Shown: one piece after another, positions 49,542 through 58,610 of the stretch
Numbering within the stretch: position 1 is the first letter of the stretch
How the letters are laid out: every line of letters begins with the position of its first letter
The notes under the pieces: model-generated
Told to the model about the DNA's origin: nothing
The model's database searches: none
Seen by the model: only the letters and a program-made list of their open reading frames with translations
NCBI GenBank assembly: GCA_902465605.1
Contig: CABQNT010000015.1
Coordinates: 1 to 62,110 of the forward strand
Length of the DNA: 62,110 bases
Direction: 5' to 3'
DNA from: Prevotella sp902465605
Lineage (GTDB): Bacteria; Bacteroidota; Bacteroidia; Bacteroidales; Bacteroidaceae
Position numbers and translations under genes: made by a program

Positions 49542-50990
49542 ATGACATTAAGTGAATTGATTAAAGGCATCAAGACATCTGCCATCATCGGCGAAGCCAA
49601 TGTCAACATCACAGGCGTGGAAATCGATTCCCGCAAAGTAAAAGAGGGCAACCTGTTCGTAGCCATCAAGGGCACACAGGTGGACGGGCATCAATACATA
49701 CCCAAAGCGATAGAGCTGGGAGCCGTCGCTATCTTATGTGAAGAAGCGCCACAACAACCACAACCAAACGTCACCTACGCGGTGGTGAAATCGACAGAAG
49801 ATGAAGTAGGGAAAGTTGCCACTCGCTTTTTTGGCGACCCATCCAAACACCTCAAGCTGGTAGGTGTCACAGGTACCAACGGAAAGACCACCGTTGCCAC
49901 CTTATTATATAATCTATTCAGAAAGTTGGGACATAAGTGTGGACTGCTTTCTACGGTCTGCAATTTTATCGAAGGGCAGGAGATTCCTGCCGACCACACC
50001 ACCCCCGATCCTATTGAACTCAACGAATTGTTAGCCAAAATGCTGGCTGCCGGCTGCGAATACGTATTCATGGAGTGTTCGTCACACGCCATTGCACAGA
50101 AACGAATCGGCGGACTTACCTTCGCGGGAGGCATCTTCACCAACCTCACGCGCGACCATTTGGACTATCACAAAACCTTCGAGAACTACCGCAACGCCAA
50201 GAAATCATTCTTTGACGGCCTACCCAAGTCGGCTTTTGCCATCACCAACGCTGATGACAAGAACGGCATGGTGATGGTGCAGAACACCAAAGCCAGCGTC
50301 AAGACCTACTCCATCCAGTCGATGGCCGACTTCAAAGCGCGCATCATCGAATGCCATTTTCAGGGAATGTACCTGGAGATTGACGGTCAGGAGGTTGGCG
50401 TGCAGTTCACGGGCAAGTTCAATGTCAGCAACCTACTGGCCGTTTATGGTGCCGCACGCATGTTGGGCAAGCAACGCGAAGAGACACTCATTGCCATGAG
50501 TACCTTGCACACCGTCAACGGACGCATGGACACGTTACAGTCGCCCGAAGGGTTTACGGCCATCGTAGACTACGCTCATACGCCCGACGCATTGAAAAAT
50601 GTGCTCTTGGCCATACACGAAGTCGACGGCAAGGGGCATATCATCACCGTTTGTGGTGCCGGAGGCAACCGTGACAAGGGCAAACGTCCACTCATGGCGA
50701 AGCAGGCTGTACAGCTTAGTGACAAGGTTATCATCACCAGTGACAACCCTCGTTTTGAAGATCCACAAGACATCATCAACGACATGTTGGCGGGTTTGGA
50801 TGCGCAAGACCAGAAAAAGGTACTGACCATCACCGACCGTAAGGAGGCCATCCGCACGGCCTGCATGCTGGCACAGAAGCAAGACGTGGTTCTTGTTGCA
50901 GGCAAAGGACACGAAACGTATCAGGAAATCAAGGGCGTGAAACATCATTTTGACGACAAGGAAGTGCTGCGCGACATTTTTGCCCAGTAA
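49542..50990 (+). CDS. murE: UDP-MurNAc-L-Ala-D-Glu:meso-diaminopimelate ligase
   Basis: 482 residues. The ATP motif GTNGKTT is at 111-117, DHTTPDPIELNELLA follows, and the amino-acid-specificity motif DNPR (SDNPRFEDP, about 401) shows that meso-DAP, not lysine, is added. Part of the cytoplasmic lipid II pathway. It starts 43 bp after ftsI in the dcw operon. Confidence 0.95.
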   Translation: MTLSELIKGIKTSAIIGEANVNITGVEIDSRKVKEGNLFVAIKGTQVDGHQYIPKAIELGAVAILCEEAPQQPQPNVTYAVVKSTEDEVGKVATRFFGDPSKHLKLVGVTGTNGKTTVATLLYNLFRKLGHKCGLLSTVCNFIEGQEIPADHTTPDPIELNELLAKMLAAGCEYVFMECSSHAIAQKRIGGLTFAGGIFTNLTRDHLDYHKTFENYRNAKKSFFDGLPKSAFAITNADDKNGMVMVQNTKASVKTYSIQSMADFKARIIECHFQGMYLEIDGQEVGVQFTGKFNVSNLLAVYGAARMLGKQREETLIAMSTLHTVNGRMDTLQSPEGFTAIVDYAHTPDALKNVLLAIHEVDGKGHIITVCGAGGNRDKGKRPLMAKQAVQLSDKVIITSDNPRFEDPQDIINDMLAGLDAQDQKKVLTITDRKEAIRTACMLAQKQDVVLVAGKGHETYQEIKGVKHHFDDKEVLRDIFAQ

Positions 50991-51026
50991 CATCGTCATT
51001 GAACAACAAAATAAACAGCACACAGC

Positions 51027-52295
51027 ATGTTATACTATCTTTTCAGATTCTTAGAACAATACGGCATCTCGGGGGCTCACGTATGGGGCTATATCTCCTT
51101 CAGAGCCTTGCTTGCCCTCATCTTTTCGCTGGTCATCTCGGCCTGGTTTGGTGAGCGATTCATCAAGTACCTGCGCAAAAAACAAATTACCGAGACACAA
51201 CGCGACGCTTCCATCGACCCCTTTGGCGTCAACAAAATTGGCGTTCCTTCCATGGGTGGTGTCATCATCATTGCCGCCATTGTGATCCCCGTGCTACTTT
51301 TGGGCCGACTTAGAAACATCTACCTCATCCTCATGGTCGTGACAACCCTTTGGCTGGGGTTCCTCGGCGGCATGGACGATTACATCAAGATATTCCGCAA
51401 AAACAAAGAAGGTCTGAAAGGAAAGTACAAGATTGTGGGACAGGTGGGCATCGGATTGATTGTCGGACTGGTACTGTGGTCGTCGCCAGATGTCAAGATT
51501 AACGAAAATTTAGCCATCGAGCAGCAAGGACATGAGATGGTTATCAAGCACCGAACTGACGCGCGCAAGTCGCTCAAAACCACCATTCCGTTCGTCAAAG
51601 GGCACAACTTGGATTATGCGGGCGTGATGCGTTGGTGTGGCAAATACAAGACAGCGGCCGGTTGGATATTGTTTGTCGTGATGACCATCATCGTGGTGAC
51701 GGCGGTTTCGAATGGTGCCAACCTCAACGATGGCATGGATGGCATGTGCGCAGGCAACTCGGCCATCATCGGCGTGGCATTGGGCATCCTGGCCTATGTC
51801 AGTTCGCACATCCAGTTTGCCTCGTACCTCAACATCATGTACATACCGGGTTCGCAAGAGCTGGTGGTGTTCATGTGCGCCTTCGTGGGTGCCCTCATCG
51901 GTTTCTTATGGTACAACGCCTACCCCGCACAGGTGTTCATGGGCGATACAGGCTCGCTGACCATCGGCGGCATCATTGGCGTTTGCGCGGTAATCATCCA
52001 TAAAGAACTGCTGCTGCCCATCCTTTGCGGCATCTTCTTCGTGGAGAGTCTGAGCGTTATCTTGCAAGTGTATTACTATAAAATGGGCAAACGCAAAGGG
52101 GTGAAACAACGCATCTTCAAGCGCACACCCATCCATGACAACTTCCGCACGCAGGATTCGCAACTGGATCCCGACTGCCAATACCTCATCAGAAAACCTC
52201 ATTCGGCCGTACACGAGTCGAAAATCACCATTCGCTTTTGGATTATCACCATCATCCTGGCAACCATGACCATCATCACACTGAAAGTGAGATAG
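51027..52295 (+). CDS. mraY: Phospho-MurNAc-pentapeptide translocase
   Basis: 422 residues with ten or so membrane helices. Active-site motifs are present: GGMDDYIKIF (DDxxK-like) and NLNDGMDGMCAG, plus TPIHDNF near the C-terminus. It makes lipid I from UDP-MurNAc-pentapeptide and undecaprenyl phosphate in the inner membrane. The protein is about 60 residues longer than E. coli MraY because of an insertion around residues 155-200 (NENLAIEQQGHEMVIKHRTD). A 22-bp repeat array begins 10 bp after the stop. Confidence 0.94.
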   Translation: MLYYLFRFLEQYGISGAHVWGYISFRALLALIFSLVISAWFGERFIKYLRKKQITETQRDASIDPFGVNKIGVPSMGGVIIIAAIVIPVLLLGRLRNIYLILMVVTTLWLGFLGGMDDYIKIFRKNKEGLKGKYKIVGQVGIGLIVGLVLWSSPDVKINENLAIEQQGHEMVIKHRTDARKSLKTTIPFVKGHNLDYAGVMRWCGKYKTAAGWILFVVMTIIVVTAVSNGANLNDGMDGMCAGNSAIIGVALGILAYVSSHIQFASYLNIMYIPGSQELVVFMCAFVGALIGFLWYNAYPAQVFMGDTGSLTIGGIIGVCAVIIHKELLLPILCGIFFVESLSVILQVYYYKMGKRKGVKQRIFKRTPIHDNFRTQDSQLDPDCQYLIRKPHSAVHESKITIRFWIITIILATMTIITLKVR

Positions 52296-52304
52296 TTACA
52301 AACT

Positions 52305-52392
52305 CATTGAGATTGACACGCAAAGTCATAGAGATTGGAGCCTAAAGTCATGGAGATTAAGCGCCAAAGTCAATGACTTTGTACAAGCAACA
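52305..52392 (+). repeat. 22-bp tandem repeat array, locus 3 (4 units), inside the dcw operon
   Basis: Units start at 52305, 52327, 52349 and 52371. The first three read CAT-N-GAGATT followed by variable bases and CAAAGT or TAAAGT; the fourth reads CAATGACTTTG. CAAAGTCAATGACTTTG at 52365-52381 is a 17-bp palindrome with only the central base unpaired. It fills the gap between mraY and murD and must be present in the operon mRNA. Confidence 0.7.
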
Positions 52393-52447
52393 AAAACCAA
52401 CAGCCAAAGAAGCGGGTGCAAGAAAATAAGAAAAAGGAGTACAAAAC

Positions 52448-53779
52448 ATGAAAAGAATAGTTATTCTCGGAGCAGCAGAGAGTGGAGTTGGAGCTGCCAT
52501 CTTAGCCCAAAAAGAAGGCTTCGACGTATTTGTGTCTGACATGGGTGAAATCAAAGACAAATACAAAAAGACGCTGGATGAACACAACATTAGATGGGAA
52601 GAGAAGCAACACACCCCCGAACTTATTCTGAATGCCGACGAAATCATCAAGAGTCCGGGCATCCCGAAAGAGGCTCTGATGGTGCAGAAGGCCATGGCAA
52701 AGGGCATCAGCATCATCAGCGAGATAGAGTTTGCCGGGCGTTACACCCACTCGAAGATGATTTGCATCACGGGCAGCAACGGCAAAACCACCACTACGTC
52801 GCTGATTTACCACATCTTCAAGTCAGCTGGCTACGATGCCGGACTGGCTGGTAACATCGGGCGCAGTCTGGCACTGCAGGTGGCCGAGGATCCGCACGAG
52901 TACTACATCATCGAGCTTAGTTCGTTCCAGTTGGACAACATGTATAAGTTCAAGGCCGACATCGCCATCTTGCTGAACATCACCCCCGACCACTTGGATC
53001 GCTACGACAACTGCATGCAGAACTATGTAGACGCCAAGATGCGCATCATACAGAACCAAACCGAGCAAGACAGCTTCATTTACTGGAACGACGACCCCAT
53101 CATCAAGCGCGAGCTGAAGAAGTATAACATCAAGGCCGTGCAATGCCCCTTCTCCGAATTAAAGGAGAAAGGCTCCATAGGCTACATCGAAGAGGGCGAG
53201 TACACCATTGAGAAGCCCACACCGTTCAACATGGAACAGGAGGCACTGTCACTCACCGGCAAGCACAACATCTACAACTCGCTGGCCGCAGGCATCGCCA
53301 CCGACATCGCAGGTATCAGGAACGAGGTCATCAGGAAGAGCCTCAGCGACTTCCCTGGCGTGGAACACCGTTTGGAGAAGGTGTGCAAGGTGGGCGGCGT
53401 ACAGTACATCAACGACTCGAAGGCCACCAATGTGGATGCTTGTTGGTATGCACTGGAAAGCATGAGAACGCCCACCATTCTCATTCTGGGCGGTAAGGAT
53501 AAGGGAAACGACTATGGCCCCATCAAAGATTTGGTGAAAGAAAAGTGCGTCGCACTGGTGTATCTCGGAGCCGACAACAGCAAACTGCACGACAATTTCG
53601 ACCACTTGGGCATTCCGGTTCGCGACACCCACTCGATGAAAGACTGCGTGGCGGCCTGCTACGAGTTAGCCAAGCCGGGCGACACGGTGCTACTCAGTCC
53701 TTGTTGCGCCAGCTTCGATTTGTTCAAAAATATGGAAGACCGGGGCGATCAGTTTAAAACTTTGGTAAGAAATCTGTAA
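52448..53779 (+). CDS. murD: UDP-MurNAc-L-Ala:D-Glu ligase
   Basis: 443 residues. The N-terminal GAAESGVGAAILA binds the uridine part, the ATP motif is GSNGKTTTT (about 110-118), and the C-terminal domain has INDSKATNVDA and LGGKDKGNDY. It adds D-glutamate in lipid II synthesis. The 152-bp gap to mraY, filled by the repeat array, is the longest in the cluster. The stop overlaps the ftsW start by one base. Confidence 0.95.
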   Translation: MKRIVILGAAESGVGAAILAQKEGFDVFVSDMGEIKDKYKKTLDEHNIRWEEKQHTPELILNADEIIKSPGIPKEALMVQKAMAKGISIISEIEFAGRYTHSKMICITGSNGKTTTTSLIYHIFKSAGYDAGLAGNIGRSLALQVAEDPHEYYIIELSSFQLDNMYKFKADIAILLNITPDHLDRYDNCMQNYVDAKMRIIQNQTEQDSFIYWNDDPIIKRELKKYNIKAVQCPFSELKEKGSIGYIEEGEYTIEKPTPFNMEQEALSLTGKHNIYNSLAAGIATDIAGIRNEVIRKSLSDFPGVEHRLEKVCKVGGVQYINDSKATNVDACWYALESMRTPTILILGGKDKGNDYGPIKDLVKEKCVALVYLGADNSKLHDNFDHLGIPVRDTHSMKDCVAACYELAKPGDTVLLSPCCASFDLFKNMEDRGDQFKTLVRNL

Positions 53780-55056
53780 TGGACAAGACGTTAGGAAATA
53801 TCTTCAAGGGAGATAAGGTCATCTGGATGGTCTTCTTCTTTCTCTGCATCATTTCGGTCATCGAGGTGTATTCCGCCTCTGCCGGACTGACTTACAAGGG
53901 CGGACACTATTGGGCTCCCATCGTAAAGCACACGGGCATCTTGCTCGTAGGCGTGTTTGCCATGGTGGTAACGCTTAATATCAAGTGCAAGTATTTCAAG
54001 ATTGTAACCCCCTTCCTACTACTCATAGCCGTCGTCACGCTGATAACGGTTTTACTGGCTGGGCAGTCTACCAACGGCGCCCAGCGATGGATTAGCATCG
54101 TAGGCATACAATTTCAGCCCTCCGAGATTGCCAAAGGTGTGTTGGTACTAGCCACAGCGCAGATACTAAGTGCCATGCAAACCGAGCACGGGGCCGACAA
54201 AAACGCCTTTAAATACATTCTCATCGTGAGTGCTTTCATCATTCCGCTCATCATGGTAGAGAATCTTTCCACGGCCATGCTGCTGTGTATGGTAATCTTC
54301 ATGATGATGATCATTGGTCGGGTACCCGGCAAAATCCTTGGGAAAGCATTGGGGGTGGTCACATTGTTGATTCTAACCATCTTCACACTGGTGATGGTTG
54401 TGGGGAAAGACCATGAGAAAGAAAACGCCAACCCAAACCACATTGAACAGTTTGCCGTGGTGGAACAAAAGAAAGATCCCAGCATGTTTGGCTCTGTGTT
54501 CCACCGCTTTGACACCTGGAAAGGGCGCATCGACCGATTCATAGCTGGCAAAGAGACTCCTCCAGAGGAATTCGACTTGGATAAAGACGCACAAATAGGG
54601 CATGCCAACATTGCCATCGTGTCGTCGAACTTTATTGGTAAGGGACCGGGAAACTCTGTAGAACGCGACTTCCTGTCGCAGGCTTTCTCCGACTTCATCT
54701 ATGCCATCATCATCGAGGAGATGGGCATCTTCGGCGGATTCTTCGTGGCCATGCTGTACATCATCCTGCTCTTTAGAACCGGACGCATAGCCAACCGCTG
54801 TGAAAACAACTTCCCCGCTTTCCTCGCTATGGGACTGGCTCTATTGCTGGTGACGCAGGCCTTGTTCAACATGTGCGTGGCCGTGGGGCTTGCTCCCGTT
54901 ACCGGACAGCCGCTGCCACTGGTCAGCAAGGGCGGAACTTCCACCATCATCAACTGCGTGTACATCGGCGCAATACTCAGTGTCAGCCGTTCGGCCAAGA
55001 AAAAACCAGACACAGACAGTGACGAAGTGATGTCCGAAAAGCTCGCAACGGCATAG
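53779..55056 (+). CDS. ftsW: Lipid II polymerase FtsW (SEDS)
   Basis: 425 residues with about ten transmembrane helices. SEDS signatures include VYSASAGLTY, STNGAQRWISIVGIQFQPSEIAKG, and GPGNSVERDFLSQAFSDFIYAIIIEEMG with the catalytic-loop aspartate. It polymerises septal glycan with FtsI. It has a charged extracytoplasmic loop (about 210-270) longer than in E. coli. Confidence 0.94.
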   Translation: MDKTLGNIFKGDKVIWMVFFFLCIISVIEVYSASAGLTYKGGHYWAPIVKHTGILLVGVFAMVVTLNIKCKYFKIVTPFLLLIAVVTLITVLLAGQSTNGAQRWISIVGIQFQPSEIAKGVLVLATAQILSAMQTEHGADKNAFKYILIVSAFIIPLIMVENLSTAMLLCMVIFMMMIIGRVPGKILGKALGVVTLLILTIFTLVMVVGKDHEKENANPNHIEQFAVVEQKKDPSMFGSVFHRFDTWKGRIDRFIAGKETPPEEFDLDKDAQIGHANIAIVSSNFIGKGPGNSVERDFLSQAFSDFIYAIIIEEMGIFGGFFVAMLYIILLFRTGRIANRCENNFPAFLAMGLALLLVTQALFNMCVAVGLAPVTGQPLPLVSKGGTSTIINCVYIGAILSVSRSAKKKPDTDSDEVMSEKLATA

Positions 55057-55119
55057 TCTTGTGAGCTAACGGCTTAAAATAAATATGGTGAATTATGACA
55101 AAAAGACATATTTTTTGAT

Positions 55120-55127
55120 TACTTTTG
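55120..55127 (+). promoter_or_regulatory. Internal promoter box before murG
   Basis: TACTTTTG matches TAnnTTTG 23 bp before the murG start, in the 94-bp gap after ftsW. It could give extra expression of murG-murC-ftsQ-ftsA-ftsZ. Confidence 0.45.
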
Positions 55128-55150
55128 TACATTAAATACATCTGAGTTAG

Positions 55151-56263
55151 ATGAGCAACGAATTGAGAATTATTGTCAGTGGTGGCGGAACGGGAGGACA
55201 CATCTTTCCGGCCATCTCCATTGCTAACGCCATCAAGGCAAAGCGTCCTGATGCAAAAATACTCTTCGTGGGCGCTCTCGGGCGCATGGAAATGGAGCGC
55301 GTACCCAAAGCTGGCTACGAGATAAAAGGACTACCCATTTGCGGATTCGACCGCAAACACCTGTTGAAGAACATCTCCGTGCTGTTCAAAATATGGAAAA
55401 GTCAGCGCATGGCCAAGGCCATCATCAAAGACTTCAAGCCGATGGCCGCCGTCGGAGTGGGTGGATATGCCAGTGGTCCCACCTTGAACGTTTGTGCAAA
55501 ACGGCACATTCCTTGCTTGATACAGGAACAAAACTCGTATGCTGGGGTGACCAACAAGCTGTTGGCGAAGAAAGCAGACAAGATATGTGTGGCTTACGAA
55601 GGCATGGAACGATTCTTTCCAGCCGACAAAATCATCATGACAGGCAACCCTGTGCGGCAAAATGTACTGCAAACTGCCTTGACACAACAAGAGGCCAGAA
55701 AGTCGTTTGGGCTCGACCCCGACAAGAAAACCGTGCTGTTGGTAGGCGGAAGTCTTGGAGCCAGAACCATCAACGAGAGCGTGATGAGCCACTTGGACAT
55801 GGTAAGAGCGAGCGACGTGCAATTTATTTGGCAAACTGGAAAATATTATTTCGAAGGCATCACCAAGGCCTTGCAAACAGAAGAGCCGCTGCCCATGCTC
55901 CACGTAACTGATTTTATCAGCGACATGGGGGCTGCCTACAAGGCGGCAGATTTGGTGATAAGCCGTGCCGGAGCCAGTTCCATCAGCGAGTTCTGCCTTA
56001 TTGGCAAGCCCGTCATCCTGGTTCCCAGTCCGAACGTTGCGGAAGACCATCAGACGCAGAACGCCATGGCTTTGGTCAACAAGAACGCCGCCATCTATGT
56101 CAAAGATTCCGAAGCGAAGGACATATTGCTGCAACAAGCCATCGAAACAGTACAGAACGACAATAAGTTGGCATCGCTGAGCGAGAACGTCTTGAAGCTC
56201 GCATTACCTCATTCTGCCGACATCATCGCAGATGAGGTCATCAAACTGGCAACGAATCGGTAG
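55151..56263 (+). CDS. murG: Lipid I GlcNAc transferase MurG
   Basis: 370 residues, GT28 family. The N-terminal glycine loop SGGGTGGHIFPAISIANA and the UDP-GlcNAc-binding C-terminal segment ISRAGASSISEFCLIGKPVILVPSPNVAEDHQTQNA are clear. It converts lipid I to lipid II on the inner membrane face. It probably has its own promoter box at 55120. Confidence 0.95.
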   Translation: MSNELRIIVSGGGTGGHIFPAISIANAIKAKRPDAKILFVGALGRMEMERVPKAGYEIKGLPICGFDRKHLLKNISVLFKIWKSQRMAKAIIKDFKPMAAVGVGGYASGPTLNVCAKRHIPCLIQEQNSYAGVTNKLLAKKADKICVAYEGMERFFPADKIIMTGNPVRQNVLQTALTQQEARKSFGLDPDKKTVLLVGGSLGARTINESVMSHLDMVRASDVQFIWQTGKYYFEGITKALQTEEPLPMLHVTDFISDMGAAYKAADLVISRAGASSISEFCLIGKPVILVPSPNVAEDHQTQNAMALVNKNAAIYVKDSEAKDILLQQAIETVQNDNKLASLSENVLKLALPHSADIIADEVIKLATNR

Positions 56264-56299
56264 ACAAAAACGCCGGCAAAGAAAAGCATAGAACAACAA

Positions 56300-56344
56300 A
56301 GGTAACGTCCGCCAACGTCAATGAACGAAGCGAGCGAGTTACCT
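56300..56344 (+). repeat. Short inverted repeat in the murG-murC gap
   Basis: AGGTAAC (56300-56306) pairs with GTTACCT (56338-56344) around a 31-nt loop containing AAGCGAGCGAG. It lies in the 123-bp gap and would be a weak mRNA hairpin. Confidence 0.3.
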
Positions 56345-56386
56345 GCAACTTTCGATAACTCCACAAGACAATAGAAGAGAAGAGAA

Positions 56387-57760
56387 ATGGACATAACAGA
56401 AATCAAGTCGGTATATTTCATTGGGGCTGGCGGCATTGGCATGAGTGCCATCGCTCGCTACTTCATTCATAAAGGTGTGGTGGTGGCTGGATACGACAAG
56501 GCTCCATCCGCACTGACCAACCAACTTGAGAAAGAGGGAATGCTTATACACTATGAAGAAAATGTGGAGGAGATACCGCATGCATGTAAGAACCCTCAGA
56601 CTTGCCTTGTTATCTACACACCCGCCATTCCGGAGACTCACCAAGAGCTGAAATACTTTAGGGAAAACGGCTTTGAGATACAAAAGCGGGCGCAGGTACT
56701 CGGCACATTGACTCAGACACACAAGGGACTGTGCTTTGCAGGAACGCACGGCAAGACCACCACCAGCACCATGTGTGCACACATCATGCACCAGAGCCAT
56801 GTCGACTGCAACGCCTTTCTCGGCGGCATCTCAAAGAATTATGGCACCAACTACATCCTGTCAGATGCGAGTGATTATATCGTCATCGAGGCCGATGAGT
56901 TCGACCGTAGTTTCCATTGGCTGCGTCCGTGGATGAGTGTGATCACCTCCACCGACCCCGACCATCTGGACATCTACGGCACAAAAGAGGCTTATCTGGA
57001 GAGTTTCCGTCACTATACCACGCTTATTCAGCCAGGAGGCGCACTGATTATCCATCGGGATTTGGAAATGAAGCCCGCGGTTCAAGAGGGCGTAAGCATC
57101 TATGACTACAGCAGGGACAAGGGAGATTTCCATGCAGAGAACATTGAAATTAAGAATGGTCATATCACTTTCGATTTCATTTCGCCCTTGGAAAATGTAG
57201 AAGGCATAGAACTGGGTCAGCCCATTCCCATCAACATTGAGAACGGTGTGGCTGCCATGGCCATGGCGCAACTGAACGGTTGCACGGCCGAAGAACTGAG
57301 ATATGGCATGTCTACCTATCATGGAGTGGAGCGAAGGTTCGACTTCAAGATTAAGAACGACCGCCATGTGCTGCTTTCCGACTATGCACATCATCCAAAG
57401 GAGATATACCAAAGTGCCAAAAGCCTGCGCGAGTTGTATCACGACCGTAAGGTGACGGCCATCTTTCAGCCGCATCTTTACACCCGCACCAGAGACTTCT
57501 ATAAGGAGTTCGCCAAAGCACTGAGCCAGCTGGACGAAGTGATTTTATGCGATATCTATCCAGCTCGTGAGCAACCCATCAAGGGAGTGACATCACAACT
57601 GATATACGATGAACTTACCTGTAAGGAGAAAAGCATGATTCACAAGGAAGAGGTACTTGACCTGGTGAAGCGACGCGACTTCGACGTGCTCGTGATATTG
57701 GGTGCCGGTGACTTGGATAATTACGTACCACAAATGGCTAAGATCATAGAAAGCAAGTGA
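56387..57760 (+). CDS. murC: UDP-MurNAc:L-Ala ligase
   Basis: 457 residues. The N-terminal GAGGIGMSAIA binds UDP-MurNAc, the ATP loop is GTHGKTT (119-125), and SDYAHHPKEI and PHLYTRTRDFYKEFA lie in the C-terminal domain. It performs the first amino-acid addition of the stem peptide. Its TGA stop overlaps the GTG start of ftsQ by three bases. Confidence 0.95.
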   Translation: MDITEIKSVYFIGAGGIGMSAIARYFIHKGVVVAGYDKAPSALTNQLEKEGMLIHYEENVEEIPHACKNPQTCLVIYTPAIPETHQELKYFRENGFEIQKRAQVLGTLTQTHKGLCFAGTHGKTTTSTMCAHIMHQSHVDCNAFLGGISKNYGTNYILSDASDYIVIEADEFDRSFHWLRPWMSVITSTDPDHLDIYGTKEAYLESFRHYTTLIQPGGALIIHRDLEMKPAVQEGVSIYDYSRDKGDFHAENIEIKNGHITFDFISPLENVEGIELGQPIPINIENGVAAMAMAQLNGCTAEELRYGMSTYHGVERRFDFKIKNDRHVLLSDYAHHPKEIYQSAKSLRELYHDRKVTAIFQPHLYTRTRDFYKEFAKALSQLDEVILCDIYPAREQPIKGVTSQLIYDELTCKEKSMIHKEEVLDLVKRRDFDVLVILGAGDLDNYVPQMAKIIESK

Positions 57761-58548
57761 GAAGAAACCTGAAAAAGATAATAACCATCGTACTGGATGT
57801 GGTGCTGGGCATCTATCTGGTCTTTGCTTTCACGGCATTCAATAAGCCTGATGAGACGGCCAACGTATGCACGAAGGTGAGCATTGACATTGCAGACGAG
57901 GCCCAAAATGGTTTTATCAACGCCGCAGAAATCAGGGACCGACTGGAGAAGCACAAGCTCTACCCGCTGGAAAAGCCATTGAGATACGTGGATGCCCGTA
58001 AGATAGAGGACATGTTGAAGACCAGTCCGTTTGTCAATACGGCTGAATGTTACAAAACACAAAATGGACATGTCAACATCAGCATCACGCAACGAATGCC
58101 CATCGTGCGCATCAAGTCGGTCAATGGTGACGACTATTATCTGGATGATAAGGATGCCATCATGCCCAACTCCAGTTACACGAGCGACCTCATCATCGCG
58201 ACTGGCTACATCAACAAATGGTTTGCCACGCATTATGTGTCGGCGCTGAGCAAAGCATTGATGGGTAACGAGCTATGGAAAAACCAGATAGAACAAATAC
58301 ATGTTCTACCCGATCGCGGCATAGAGTTGGTTCCCAGGGTGGGTGACCACATTATCTATTTGGGTCAGTTACCCACGAACAATGACCGAACGAAGCGGCT
58401 CTCGTTGATTGAGAGCTTCACCAAGAAGAAACTCACACGTCTGGAAAAGTTCTATAAATATGGCCTTTCACAGGCGGGATGGAACAAATATTCTTACATC
58501 AACCTGGAGTTTGACAACCAAATCATCTGCAAAAGACGAAACAATTGA
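57757..58548 (+). CDS. ftsQ: Cell division protein FtsQ/DivIB
   Basis: 263 residues starting with GTG, which overlaps the murC stop. One transmembrane helix (about 8-26), then a POTRA-like segment (about 38-110; INAAEIRDRLEKHKLYPLEKP, NTAECYKTQNGHVNISITQRMPIVRI) and the FtsQ domain. It bridges FtsL and FtsB to FtsA in the divisome. Sequence is weakly conserved, but topology and position between murC and ftsA are decisive. Confidence 0.88.
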   Translation: MRRNLKKIITIVLDVVLGIYLVFAFTAFNKPDETANVCTKVSIDIADEAQNGFINAAEIRDRLEKHKLYPLEKPLRYVDARKIEDMLKTSPFVNTAECYKTQNGHVNISITQRMPIVRIKSVNGDDYYLDDKDAIMPNSSYTSDLIIATGYINKWFATHYVSALSKALMGNELWKNQIEQIHVLPDRGIELVPRVGDHIIYLGQLPTNNDRTKRLSLIESFTKKKLTRLEKFYKYGLSQAGWNKYSYINLEFDNQIICKRRNN

Positions 58549-58610
58549 ACGGATGTAAGAACAAAAGAACATAACACGAACAAAAAGATTTGATAAAGAT
58601 ATAAAAACGT

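Noticed and set aside
57757..57760. Later ATG start for ftsQ
   Set aside because: The GTG start gives the basic residues before the membrane helix and the usual stop-start overlap with murC.
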